Assembly (NCBI GenBank): GCA_049514335.1
Contig: JBEKVE010000132.1
Location: forward strand, 1 to 8,280
From: JBEKVE01 sp049514335
GTDB taxonomy: Bacteria; Actinomycetota; Acidimicrobiia; Acidimicrobiales; UBA8190
Direction: 5' to 3'
DNA: 8,280 bases
Made by a program: the position numbers and the translations under genes. This document shows, one piece after another, positions 1 to 5,555 of this stretch. The first letter of the stretch is position 1; every line of letters starts with the position of its first letter. The notes beneath the pieces were generated by a model. The model did not search any database. It saw only the letters and a program-made list of their open reading frames with translations, and was not told the DNA's origin.

Positions 1-25
1 TGTCATCGGGCTGAGCCGTTGCTGT

Positions 26-43
26 CCTGACGCGTTGGTCAGG
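26..43. repeat. Perfect 6-bp inverted repeat over the pilin stop codon
   Basis: CCTGAC (26-31) and GTCAGG (38-43) pair perfectly around a six-base loop. On the minus strand the first arm contains the pilin stop codon. No T-run follows, so an intrinsic terminator is not established. It could mark a 3' end, slow 3' decay and raise pilin mRNA level relative to later genes, or be chance. Confidence 0.4.
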
Positions 44-242
44 GGTTGCTGATCGAGCTACCCACGTTGTTGAGGGTGTTGGACACTGATCCACCCAAGA
101 AGTGCAGCGCCACGAGTGCGATCACGGCGATGAGAGCGAGGAGCAGCGCGTACTCGACAAGGCTGGCCCCGACCTCGTCCCTGCGGTTCCACGTGCGGCG
201 GATCGGGTCGACCACGCTCATGACAAGCGAGACGATGTTCAC
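39..242 (-). CDS. flp: Flp-type (class III/type IVb) pilin precursor
   Basis: This 67-residue prepilin is the predicted main subunit of the Tad pilus, the fibre used for adhesion, biofilm and, in some actinobacteria, DNA uptake. Residues 1-25 form a basic leader (R15, R16, R20, R21) ending in Gly25. The expected prepilin peptidase cut G25/A26 leaves a 42-residue mature pilin starting ASLVEYALLLALIAV, with the hallmark Glu+5 and Tyr+6 of Flp pilins. One hydrophobic helix (about 28-49) is followed by a short polar Gly/Ser/Asn-rich tail (GGSVSNTLNNVGSSISNP). Length is normal for Flp. GTG at 242 is preferred for its G-run ribosome site; ATG 281 would add 13 charged residues and lies in the leader hairpin, and ATG 221 is a third option giving a short leader. 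The gene follows the response regulator by 167 bases with its own structured leader, so it may have a separate promoter. No prepilin peptidase is in the window. Confidence 0.93.
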   Translation of the reverse strand: MNIVSLVMSVVDPIRRTWNRRDEVGASLVEYALLLALIAVIALVALHFLGGSVSNTLNNVGSSISNP

Positions 243-247
243 GGTTT

Positions 248-256
248 CCCCCCCTT
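248..256 (-). promoter_or_regulatory. Ribosome binding site deciding the GTG start of the pilin
   Basis: On the minus strand AAGGGGGGG ends five bases (AAACC) before GTG at 242. It is purine-rich and well spaced, though not a perfect AGGAGG. It favours GTG 242 over the in-frame ATG at 281, which lies within the leader hairpin (at the edge of its apical loop) with no ribosome site of its own. Confidence 0.5.
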
Positions 257-267
257 CGTGGTGTTTG

Positions 268-298
268 GAACGCTCGGGCATTGGCTGCCCGCACGTTC
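268..298 (-). other. Strong stem-loop in the 5' leader of the pilin gene
   Basis: Arms GAACG + CGGGCA and TGCCCG + CGTTC pair completely (11 base pairs) around a five-base loop, interrupted only by a symmetric two-by-two internal loop. On the minus strand the structure ends 25 bases before the GTG start, just upstream of the G-run ribosome site. No T-run follows, so it is not a classical terminator. Possible roles are protection of an abundant pilin mRNA against 5' decay, a processing boundary separating it from the kinase-regulator message, or a binding site for a protein or ligand. The symmetry could also serve as a DNA operator. Confidence 0.6.
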
Positions 299-304
299 GA
301 CCAT

Positions 305-325
305 GGACCCACTATCGGGGAATCC
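305..325 (-). other. Second small hairpin in the pilin leader
   Basis: On the minus strand GGA and CCC (separated by a two-base UU bulge) pair with GGG-UCC around a seven-base loop, CGAUAGU: six G-C/A-U pairs. It lies six bases upstream of the stronger leader hairpin. On its own it is weak; its interest is that the two could form one structured RNA element. It matches no riboswitch class I recognise; in particular the conserved bases of the c-di-GMP-I (GEMM) aptamer are absent. Confidence 0.35.
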
Positions 326-381
326 GGCTTCCACCGCCATAGGTCAGGAGGCCCAAATCGTGGCCCTGGGCAGGTACGACG

Positions 382-397
382 TGGGTCGGAGGACCTA
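382..397. promoter_or_regulatory. Candidate operator palindrome upstream of the pilin gene
   Basis: Read on the minus strand it is TAGGTCCTCCGACCCA, a perfect GGTC-4 nt-GACC inverted repeat with a matching outer T/A pair. It lies 12 bases beyond the regulator stop codon and about 140 bases upstream of the pilin GTG. It matches 2902-2917 at 10 of 16 bases, including all the shared symmetric positions (consensus RGGNCGRRRGNCCY on the plus strand). Binding by the adjacent NarL-type regulator to control the pilin is the inferred role. No convincing -35/-10 pair was found between it and the gene. Confidence 0.45.
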
Positions 398-409
398 GAT
401 GGTCGTCGG

Positions 410-1063
410 TCAGTCGAGGGTGATGAGCCCCATGCGCACGGCCTTCAGCACGGCCTGGGCGCGGTCGTGGGAGTCGAGCTTCTGGTAGATCGACGACAGG
501 TGGTTCTTCACCGTCTTGACGCTGATGTACAGCCGCCGGGCGGCCTCGGGGATGGAGACGCCCGTGGCCACGAGGCGCAGCACCTCCTCCTCGCGCTTGG
601 AGATGAGGGGGCGGGTGGAGCTCGGGGTGTCAGGTCGCAGGTGGCCACCGGGATCGGTCCCCATGGTGCGGCCGGAGCTCACCACGGAGGCGAGGACCCG
701 CTCGCCATCGGCGACACGGCCCACGGCATCGGCGATCTCGGCCGTGGTGCAGTCCTTCACCAGGTACCCCTGGGCACCGGCGCCGAGCGCCGATGACACC
801 GCCGTCTCGTCCGACAGCATCGACAGCACGAGGACCGACGTGTCCGGTGCCATGCCGCGGATGCGCTTGGTGGCGGCCACGCCCGACAGCACGGGCAGAG
901 AGAGGTCCATGAGGACGACGTCGGGGTGGAACTCCTCGACCATCTCCACCGCCTGCTCCCCGTCCGCCGCCTCTCCCACGACGTCGTGGCCGGCGTGCTC
1001 GAGCGCCCAACGCAGGCCCTCGCGCACCATGGTGTGGTCGTCTGCGATCAGTACTCGTGCCAT
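410..1063 (-). CDS. NarL/LuxR-family response regulator, partner of the adjacent kinase
   Basis: This 217-residue two-domain transcription regulator has an N-terminal receiver domain (about 3-120) with acidic pair D8-D9, phosphoacceptor D53 in VVLMDLSLP, S81 at the switch position and K103 in YLVKD: a complete active site. The C-terminal LuxR-type helix-turn-helix spans about 152-212: LISKREEEVLRLVATGVS, then IPEAARRLYISVKTVKNHLSSIYQKL, with the recognition helix around 181-193. The ATG at 1063 is chosen because the receiver starts at residue 3 and GAGGG (1075-1071) lies 7 nt upstream, inside the kinase's last codons; the longer frame to 1261 only shadows the kinase. Stop-start overlap TGATG implies coupled synthesis with the kinase. 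Its likely targets are the pilin gene 167 bases downstream and its own operon, both preceded by the same palindrome. A precedent is PprA/PprB, which controls Flp/Tad genes in Pseudomonas aeruginosa; the link here is inferred. Confidence 0.96.
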   Translation of the reverse strand: MARVLIADDHTMVREGLRWALEHAGHDVVGEAADGEQAVEMVEEFHPDVVLMDLSLPVLSGVAATKRIRGMAPDTSVLVLSMLSDETAVSSALGAGAQGYLVKDCTTAEIADAVGRVADGERVLASVVSSGRTMGTDPGGHLRPDTPSSTRPLISKREEEVLRLVATGVSIPEAARRLYISVKTVKNHLSSIYQKLDSHDRAQAVLKAVRMGLITLD

Positions 1064-2778
1064 CAGGCTGCCCTCATTCTCATCCGCACCACCGTGCCCT
1101 TGCCGGGTCCGGAGGTGATCTCCAATTGGGCGCCGACCGCGTCGGCACGCTCGCGCATGCCGAGCAGGCCGTAGCCCGACGCACCTACTGCCTTGCCCGC
1201 CGACAGCCCGATGCCGTCGTCGGCCACTTCGAGGAGGGCACCGTCGGTGTTGCACTGCCACAGCACCGACACCCGCGACGCCCTGCCGTGGCGCTCGGCA
1301 TTCATGACCGCTTCGCGCGCCACGCGCCAGAACTCGCGCTCCACCGGGATGGGCATGCGGGCCTCGGCGTCGGCCACGAGCGTCACCGCCACGCGGTTGC
1401 GCTTGTTGACCCGGTCGAGGAACGACTCGAGCACGCCGTCGACACCTTGGGACTCCGACACGTCGCAGCGCAGGTCGACGAGCATGTCGCGCAGCTCCTC
1501 GACCAGGTCGCGCAGGTCGCCCCGCAGGACCAGCAGCTCCTGCTCGACGGGCTGCCCGTGGTTGAGCTGGACCAACCGGTCGAGCTCGAAGCCGAGGTGG
1601 ACCACCGACTGGCCGATGTGGTCATGCAGCTCGCGCGCCAGCCGGCTGCGCTCCTGCTCCATGCCGAGGGTGTGGATCCGTTCCAGCCAGCGGGCGTTGT
1701 CGACGGCGAGCGCCGCCGCCCGGGCCAGGTCGCCCATGCGCCGGCGGTCCTGGGAGGACACGCGATGGCGCTCCTCTCCCTCCACCGCCAGCACCCCCAC
1801 GATCTCGTCGCGGGTCCGCATGGGGCAGTACATCCCCCACTTCGAGCGGTAGCTGAGACCCTGATCGAGGTCCTCGGCCACGACGGTGTCGGTTCCGAGC
1901 ACCGCCTCGGCCACGCCCCGGGGCAGTGTGAAGGGGGTGTCCTGGGTGAGTCGGACCCCGTGGGCCGCCGTCACCTGCCACGAGCCGGTCACCGGGTCGA
2001 GGAGCACCACGGCGGCGATGTCGGGGGAGAGCAGCTCCTCGAGCCGCTCGAGCGCCCAGCGGGCCGCTCCCTCGGTGTGCATGGGGGTGACCTCGTGCTC
2101 GGTGGCCCGGTGCAGGTCGAGAAGAAGGTCGTTCACCTCCGACAGGTGCTCGACCCGGTCGGCGAGCCCTGCCCGGGCCTGGTGGGCGTCCTCCACCAGG
2201 TAGCGGCTGAAGCCGCCGACCACCCCCACCAGGACGAGCTCCACCGCGAATTGCACGCTGGCCACGGCGTCGCCCCCGTGGGAGCCGACGAGGAGGGTGG
2301 GCAGCGCCACGGCGATGCCCGAGATGACGGCCAGTCCCGACACCACCCGCAGACCGCCGGCGAACCCGGCCACCAGGGTGGCGACACCCAGGCTGACGAG
2401 GAAGGGCGAGCCGCTGAAACCGCTCAGCTCCACCACCGCCACCCCGACCGTCACCTCCAGGAGCAGAGCGGCCGTGGTGTGCCAGTTGGTTCGCTCCCGC
2501 CCGATGGGCCGCAGGGTGCGCCACACCGTGTAGGCCACCAGGACCCCGCCCACCACGGCCACGTGCGGGCCCAGGTGTTCGACCCAGGCCAGCGCCAGCC
2601 CGAGGCACACCGTCGCCCAGCGCAGCGCGCTCAGCATGGGGGCGAACCCGGCCAGCAGGTCCGGAGAGGCGGGAGGCAGGTTCCGCCAGCCGAGCTCGGC
2701 ACGCCAGGACCGCGCCGCGTGCTGCGGCGTCCTGTCGGAAAGTGGCTCTATGACCTGCACTGCGGCGTCCACCCCCAT
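1063..2778 (-). CDS. Membrane-bound GAF-domain sensor histidine kinase (NarL-partner, HisKA_3 type)
   Basis: This 571-residue sensor kinase autophosphorylates on His and passes phosphate to the response regulator encoded next to it. About six hydrophobic segments lie between 48 and 190 with no large external loop, so the signal is probably sensed in the membrane or cytoplasm. A short linker helix (195-225) is followed by a GAF domain (about 215-362, with CPMRTRDEIVGVLAVEG at 318-334). The HisKA_3 dimerisation domain has ERSRLARELHDHIGQS (376-391), phosphoacceptor His385. The ATPase domain has N-box REAVMNAERHG (488-498, Asn493), G1 VADDGIG (518-524) and G2 GYGLLGMRERA (535-545), all intact. 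Its TGA shares one base with the regulator ATG (TGATG). The ATG at 2778 lacks a well-spaced ribosome site (GGAG 13 nt upstream); GTG at 2772 is an alternative. The GAF ligand is unknown; DevS-like membership is not shown, since DevS lacks this membrane domain. Confidence 0.93.
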   Translation of the reverse strand: MGVDAAVQVIEPLSDRTPQHAARSWRAELGWRNLPPASPDLLAGFAPMLSALRWATVCLGLALAWVEHLGPHVAVVGGVLVAYTVWRTLRPIGRERTNWHTTAALLLEVTVGVAVVELSGFSGSPFLVSLGVATLVAGFAGGLRVVSGLAVISGIAVALPTLLVGSHGGDAVASVQFAVELVLVGVVGGFSRYLVEDAHQARAGLADRVEHLSEVNDLLLDLHRATEHEVTPMHTEGAARWALERLEELLSPDIAAVVLLDPVTGSWQVTAAHGVRLTQDTPFTLPRGVAEAVLGTDTVVAEDLDQGLSYRSKWGMYCPMRTRDEIVGVLAVEGEERHRVSSQDRRRMGDLARAAALAVDNARWLERIHTLGMEQERSRLARELHDHIGQSVVHLGFELDRLVQLNHGQPVEQELLVLRGDLRDLVEELRDMLVDLRCDVSESQGVDGVLESFLDRVNKRNRVAVTLVADAEARMPIPVEREFWRVAREAVMNAERHGRASRVSVLWQCNTDGALLEVADDGIGLSAGKAVGASGYGLLGMRERADAVGAQLEITSGPGKGTVVRMRMRAA

Positions 2779-2800
2779 TCGCGTGGGCCGCTCCAGCCCT

Positions 2801-2850
2801 GATTCTACTACGGAGAGTCAGATTTCGATCACGATATGTGGTATTAGCAC
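2801..2850 (-). promoter_or_regulatory. AT-richer promoter-like patch before the kinase-regulator operon
   Basis: By hand count 21 of these 50 bases are G or C, against a clearly GC-rich background. On the minus strand it offers two possible -10 hexamers, TAATAC (2846-2841) and TAGAAT (2807-2802). Neither has a good -35 at 16-18 bases. The likely role is the promoter of the two-component operon; the exact element is not decided by sequence alone. Confidence 0.35.
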
Positions 2851-2901
2851 CGGAATCCCGGGGGAGCTCGCTGATCTTTCGGCCAGAGGTCGTTGGACCT
2901 G

Positions 2902-2917
2902 TAGGGCGAGAGTCCTA
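2902..2917. promoter_or_regulatory. Candidate operator palindrome upstream of the histidine kinase gene
   Basis: TAGGGCGAGAGTCCTA is an imperfect inverted repeat (TAGGnC....GnCCTA). It agrees at 10 of 16 positions with 382-397 upstream of the pilin gene, and the agreeing positions are the symmetric ones. The GGnC-4 nt-GnCC layout is like that of the DosR/DevR-type box (GGGAC....GTCCC) bound by NarL-family regulators of actinobacteria. It lies 124 bases upstream of the kinase start and about 55 bases beyond an AT-richer promoter-like patch. Autoregulation by the adjacent response regulator is inferred. Confidence 0.45.
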
Positions 2918-2934
2918 GGGACGCGGAGCCGGAC

Positions 2935-3041
2935 GGGCCCGAAACGGACGCCGGCAGTGCCCGGAGAGACGCCGGAGGTGCCCGGAGGGGACGCTTTCTG
3001 GCGCACCCCGACATGGGGGATACGACGAGGGGCCCGAAACG
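2935..3041. repeat. 12-bp direct repeat GGGCCCGAAACG at both ends of the repeat-rich stretch
   Basis: GGGCCCGAAACG occurs exactly at 2935-2946 and again at 3030-3041, 95 bases apart, enclosing the 21-bp tandem repeat. The first six bases are themselves a palindrome. No transposase or terminal inverted repeats accompany it, so a mobile element is not supported; a duplicated spacer segment is the simplest reading. Confidence 0.6.
2947..2988. repeat. Two-copy 21-bp tandem repeat
   Basis: Bases 2947-2967 and 2968-2988 are adjacent copies of one 21-bp unit. Both begin GACGCCGG and both carry GTGCCCGGAG (at 2957 and 2978). They differ at only three positions: unit positions 9, 10 and 21. A fragment GACGC at 2990-2994 may be the start of a third copy. 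The unit has no strong internal symmetry, so it is not an obvious operator. Confidence 0.75.
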
Positions 3042-3043
3042 AA

Positions 3044-3098
3044 GACCCGAAAGAGACGGGGGGACCCGAACGGGACGGAGGACCCGAGGCGGGCCGCG
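3044..3098. repeat. Imperfect 18-19 bp tandem repeat headed by GACCCGA
   Basis: GACCCGA recurs at 3044, 3063 and 3081, spaced 19 and 18 bases, with the rest of each unit similar (purine/G-rich, GACGG in the first two). A related GGCCCGAAACG sits just before at 3031. The copies are degenerate, so this is either a decayed minisatellite or low-complexity drift in a GC-rich spacer. It overlaps the third copy of the palindromic element. Confidence 0.6.
3071..3086. promoter_or_regulatory. Third, weaker copy of the RGGNCGRRRGNCCY palindrome
   Basis: The core at 3072-3085 reads GGGACGGAGGACCC, a GGGnC....GnCCC inverted repeat that matches the copy upstream of the pilin gene at 12 of 13 core bases (GGG[A/T]CGGAGGACC). 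It lies inside G-rich tandem repeats and nearly 300 bases upstream of the kinase start, so it may be coincidental. It would gain weight only if the other two copies are shown to be operators. Confidence 0.3.
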
Positions 3099-3107
3099 GG
3101 CGGGCCC

Positions 3108-4613
3108 TCAGGAGGTGGCGGCGCCGGCCGACGGGGCAGCCGGGGTCCGGGCCACGGCCACCACCCAGTGGCGGTCGCGGAGCCGGATCTCCCAGGCGTG
3201 GCTCTGGGCCAGGAGACGGGCGAGCGGGTCGGACCGGGGCCACAACACGGCGTCCACGTGGTAGCGGGCGAGCACGGTCTGCCACCCGCTGCGCCCGGCC
3301 AGGAGGGTCTCGTAGTCACGCACCAGGGGCAGCGGGAACATGTCCACCCGGTCGTCGAAGAAGGCCTGGGCGCGGGCCCCGTAGCGGAACTCCAGGTAGT
3401 TGCCGACGTAGTCCGGGGTGGCCACCCGCCCCGGCACGAGCCCGCGATCCTGCATCCACGTCACTTCCCGCACCGGGTACGACGACAGGTCGTAGGCGGG
3501 GCGGTGCAGCGCCCCGGTGACGAGCACCGCTCCGAGCGCGGCCAGGGCGACCAGGGCGAGCGCCGCCACCGGCCCGCGCCCGGACCCCTCGAGCGAGCCC
3601 AGCCCGGCCAGACCCCGGGCGAGGACCGGGGTGAGGACGAGGGCGGCCACCGCCACGTTGCGGGCCGCCACCAGCGCGGCGGCGCCGAAGACCAGGGTCA
3701 CGAGGACGTCCTCGGCTGTGCCGTGACGGGCGAAGGCGAGGAGCAGCGCCAGCACCGCGCCGGCCAGGAAGGCGGCGTTGACGGGGTCGGAGAAGCTGGG
3801 CGACTGCCATTCAGCCACGTGGGCGAACGCGGCGTGGTGCGTGAGCAGGATCAGGGGGTAGGCGAGCAGGCGCAGTCCCTGGGGGTTCGCCGCCGCCAGG
3901 AGGATCCCCACCACCGCCGCGCCGGCGATGCGGGGGAGCCGCCCCACCGAGCGCCCGTCCAACCGCCGACCGATCATGCGCAGGGCCAGGTAGACGAGGG
4001 CGAAGGGCCAGCTGCCGTGCACGTTCACCCACACCCACAGAAGCGGCACCGCCATCCAGGTCGCCCCCGACCCGGTCTCGACCATCGCCACCAGCAGCCC
4101 GAACAGGAGCAGGGCGATGAGAAGCGGGCGCGGCGACCAGTAGCCCGACCCCACGGCCAGGACGGCGGCCACGGCGACCACCCGCCCCACCAGCTGTCGG
4201 GCCGGCCGGGTGAGGACCCACGCCACGGCGGCCAACGCGGCGCACAGCGCGGCGTGCAGCACCTGCAGGCCGTGCCCGCCGGCGGCCCGTTCCACCAGGG
4301 CGTAGAGCACCGACGCCAGCCACGATTCGACCACCCAGGGGTGTCCGTGGGCCGTGAAGGTGTAGGGGTCGCTGGAGGGGACACCGTGGGCCAGGATGAG
4401 ACGGCCCGTGGCGACGTGGGTCAGGAACGAGTTGTCGTGCAGGCGCGCCAGCCCGATGGCGAGGCCCCACAGCACGGCGGCCCCGCCGACGGCACTCGAG
4501 CGCCGCAGACCGCGTCGTCGACGTGGCTCGGTGCCAGCGGCGCGCCGGGGCGATCGGTCGGACGGCGCGGCGACCGGCGCAGAGACCTCGGTGGGGAGCG
4601 GCGGGGGGCGCAC
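3108..4613 (-). CDS. Polytopic membrane protein, GT-C glycosyltransferase-like family of unknown substrate
   Basis: This 501-residue protein has an Arg-rich cytoplasmic N-terminus (about 18-38), roughly nine or ten hydrophobic segments (first at about 43-57, last at about 347-367) and a soluble C-terminal domain (about 370-490). Recognisable features are LTHVATGRLILAHGVPSSDPYTFT (64-87), HPWVVESWLA (91-100), WVNVHGSWP (195-203), ANPQGLRLL (242-250), AEWQSPSF (267-274) and ARN (317-319). These resemble a widespread bacterial family of predicted GT-C-fold membrane proteins; no substrate is known to me. The DP pair at 82-83 sits in the first loop, where GT-C enzymes carry their acidic catalytic motif, but this is inference. 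The GTG at 4613 follows the tadC stop by 17 nt. GGAG is only 2 nt before it, which is tight, so the start is uncertain; a GTG at 4475 would cut into the first helix. Operon position suggests surface or pilin glycosylation, or an unrelated downstream role. Confidence 0.75.
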   Translation of the reverse strand: MRPPPLPTEVSAPVAAPSDRSPRRAAGTEPRRRRGLRRSSAVGGAAVLWGLAIGLARLHDNSFLTHVATGRLILAHGVPSSDPYTFTAHGHPWVVESWLASVLYALVERAAGGHGLQVLHAALCAALAAVAWVLTRPARQLVGRVVAVAAVLAVGSGYWSPRPLLIALLLFGLLVAMVETGSGATWMAVPLLWVWVNVHGSWPFALVYLALRMIGRRLDGRSVGRLPRIAGAAVVGILLAAANPQGLRLLAYPLILLTHHAAFAHVAEWQSPSFSDPVNAAFLAGAVLALLLAFARHGTAEDVLVTLVFGAAALVAARNVAVAALVLTPVLARGLAGLGSLEGSGRGPVAALALVALAALGAVLVTGALHRPAYDLSSYPVREVTWMQDRGLVPGRVATPDYVGNYLEFRYGARAQAFFDDRVDMFPLPLVRDYETLLAGRSGWQTVLARYHVDAVLWPRSDPLARLLAQSHAWEIRLRDRHWVVAVARTPAAPSAGAATS

Positions 4614-4630
4614 GGCTCCGGGAGCCGGCG

Positions 4631-5554
4631 TCAGTGCCCGCGGAACGCCTGATAGATGCCCAGGACGGCGGGGCCGGCGATGATGATGAACAGGGCCGGC
4701 ATGATGCAGAACACCATGGGGAAGAGCATCTTCACCGGTGCCTTCTGCGCCTGCTCCTGAGCGAGCTGGTGGCGCCGCACACGCATCTCGGCTGCCTGGC
4801 TGCGCAGGATGCCGCCGACCGACACGCCGAAGGTGTCGGCCTGCAGCAGCGCCAGCACGAAGGAGCGCAGCTCCGGGATCTCGGTGCGGGCGTCGAGGGC
4901 GGTGAGGGCGTCGGCACGGCTGGATCCGGCACGCATCTCGCCGAGCATACGGGCGAACTCCTCCGACAGCGGGCCAGGGACCATCGTGACCGTGCGGGCG
5001 AGGGCCTGCTCGAAGCCGAGGCCGGCCTCGACGCTGATGGTGAGGAGGTCGAGGACGTCGGGGAGCTTGCGCCGGATGAGGAAGCGACGGGCCTCGACCT
5101 CGCGGTTGAGCCATGCGTCGGGCCCCACGCCGCCGGCCACGCCGACGAAGACGATCACCGCCAGCAGGGTCGTGCCCGTCAACGACGTCGCCTTCCACAC
5201 CACGAGCCAGAGCACGGGGATCGCCACCAGCGAGAGCAGGCGCACCACCAGGAAGCGGTCGACCTCGTCGGGCTGTCCCCGTCCGGCCAGCACGAGCTTG
5301 TGCCGGAGCTTGTCGAGGTAGTCGGAGGGCAAGAGGCGCTTCAGGGTGTCGATCATCGCCCCACCCACCGGAGCCAGCACGCGCTCGGCGAAGGGCTCGC
5401 GGAGGTCCTCCTCGTGCTTGAGGCCGGGGGACTCGTAGTCGCCCAGCCGGATGCGCGCGGCGCGCACGCTCAGTCGCTCGTCCGCCTTCATGGCGGCCGC
5501 GTACACGAGCAGCGTTGCGGTGAGGAAGGTGGTGACGGCGGTGAAGATCAGCAT
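4631..5554 (-). CDS. tadC: TadC, Tad pilus inner-membrane platform protein
   Basis: This 307-residue membrane protein with a T2SSF domain is the second platform component of the Tad system. A first membrane helix spans about 3-21, a soluble charged region 22-98, two helices lie around 103-146, and a last helix at about 277-300. The T2SSF domain runs roughly 165-290 and includes LPDVLDLLTISVEAGLGFEQAL (164-185; LxxSVEAGL-type motif of TadC), FGVSVGGILRSQAAEMR (242-258) and KAPVKMLFPMVFCIMPALF (271-289), the conserved KxxxKMLFP-type end of the TadC family. GAGG (5564-5561), inside the last codons of tadB, lies 6 nt before the ATG and fixes the start. The stop is 17 nt before the GTG proposed for the next gene. 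Nothing is missing or broken; length is usual for the family. Confidence 0.95.
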   Translation of the reverse strand: MLIFTAVTTFLTATLLVYAAAMKADERLSVRAARIRLGDYESPGLKHEEDLREPFAERVLAPVGGAMIDTLKRLLPSDYLDKLRHKLVLAGRGQPDEVDRFLVVRLLSLVAIPVLWLVVWKATSLTGTTLLAVIVFVGVAGGVGPDAWLNREVEARRFLIRRKLPDVLDLLTISVEAGLGFEQALARTVTMVPGPLSEEFARMLGEMRAGSSRADALTALDARTEIPELRSFVLALLQADTFGVSVGGILRSQAAEMRVRRHQLAQEQAQKAPVKMLFPMVFCIMPALFIIIAGPAVLGIYQAFRGH

Positions 5555-5555
5555 G

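Larger units (their letters stand above)
2779..3107. other. 329-base intergenic region between the tad operon and the kinase gene
   Basis: No credible gene lies here. The half next to the membrane-protein gene (about 2921-3107) is very G/C-rich and built from short direct repeats. The half next to the kinase (about 2801-2850) is AT-richer than anything around it, as expected of a promoter. Two copies of a palindromic element also lie here (2902-2917 and 3071-3086). No hairpin followed by a T-run is seen on the minus strand after the stop at 3108, so there is no recognisable intrinsic terminator. Open frames crossing it on either strand continue into the coding genes out of frame and are composition artefacts. 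Confidence 0.7.

Noticed and set aside
1..6. ATG ACA on the minus strand at the window edge as the start of the next tad gene
   Set aside because: Only two codons are visible and no ribosome site is close upstream; a TadE/F-type gene would be expected below, but this cannot be supported here.
243..409. Sigma-54, sigma-28/WhiG-like or riboswitch elements in the pilin leader
   Set aside because: CCCGATAG resembles a sigma-28 -10 box but has no matching -35. GG/GC spacing for sigma-54 fails, and the conserved bases of c-di-GMP aptamers are absent.
1057..2802. Long open frame on the plus strand opposite the kinase (581 codons)
   Set aside because: It is the antisense shadow of a gene with clear kinase motifs. 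The translation is His/Gly/Val-rich with no recognisable domain, as expected from GC-rich antisense frames.
2935..3041. Mobile element or attachment site bounded by the 12-bp direct repeats
   Set aside because: There is no transposase, integrase, tRNA or terminal inverted repeat, and the enclosed DNA is only 83 bases of spacer.
3092..3107. Intrinsic terminator after the membrane-protein gene
   Set aside because: A GGGCC/GGCCC stem is possible right after the stop, but no T-run follows and such stems are frequent in sequence this GC-rich.
2818..3520. Frames across the 2779-3107 spacer, including a repeat-containing peptide with seven-residue period
   Set aside because: The 21-bp repeat keeps any frame open and mimics a peptide repeat. 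The frames run out of phase into the membrane-protein gene, and composition shows no coding signal.
3168..4652. Long open frame on the plus strand opposite the membrane protein
   Set aside because: It is low-complexity (Gly/His/Gln/Arg-rich), has no domain, and lies antisense to a protein with conserved motifs.
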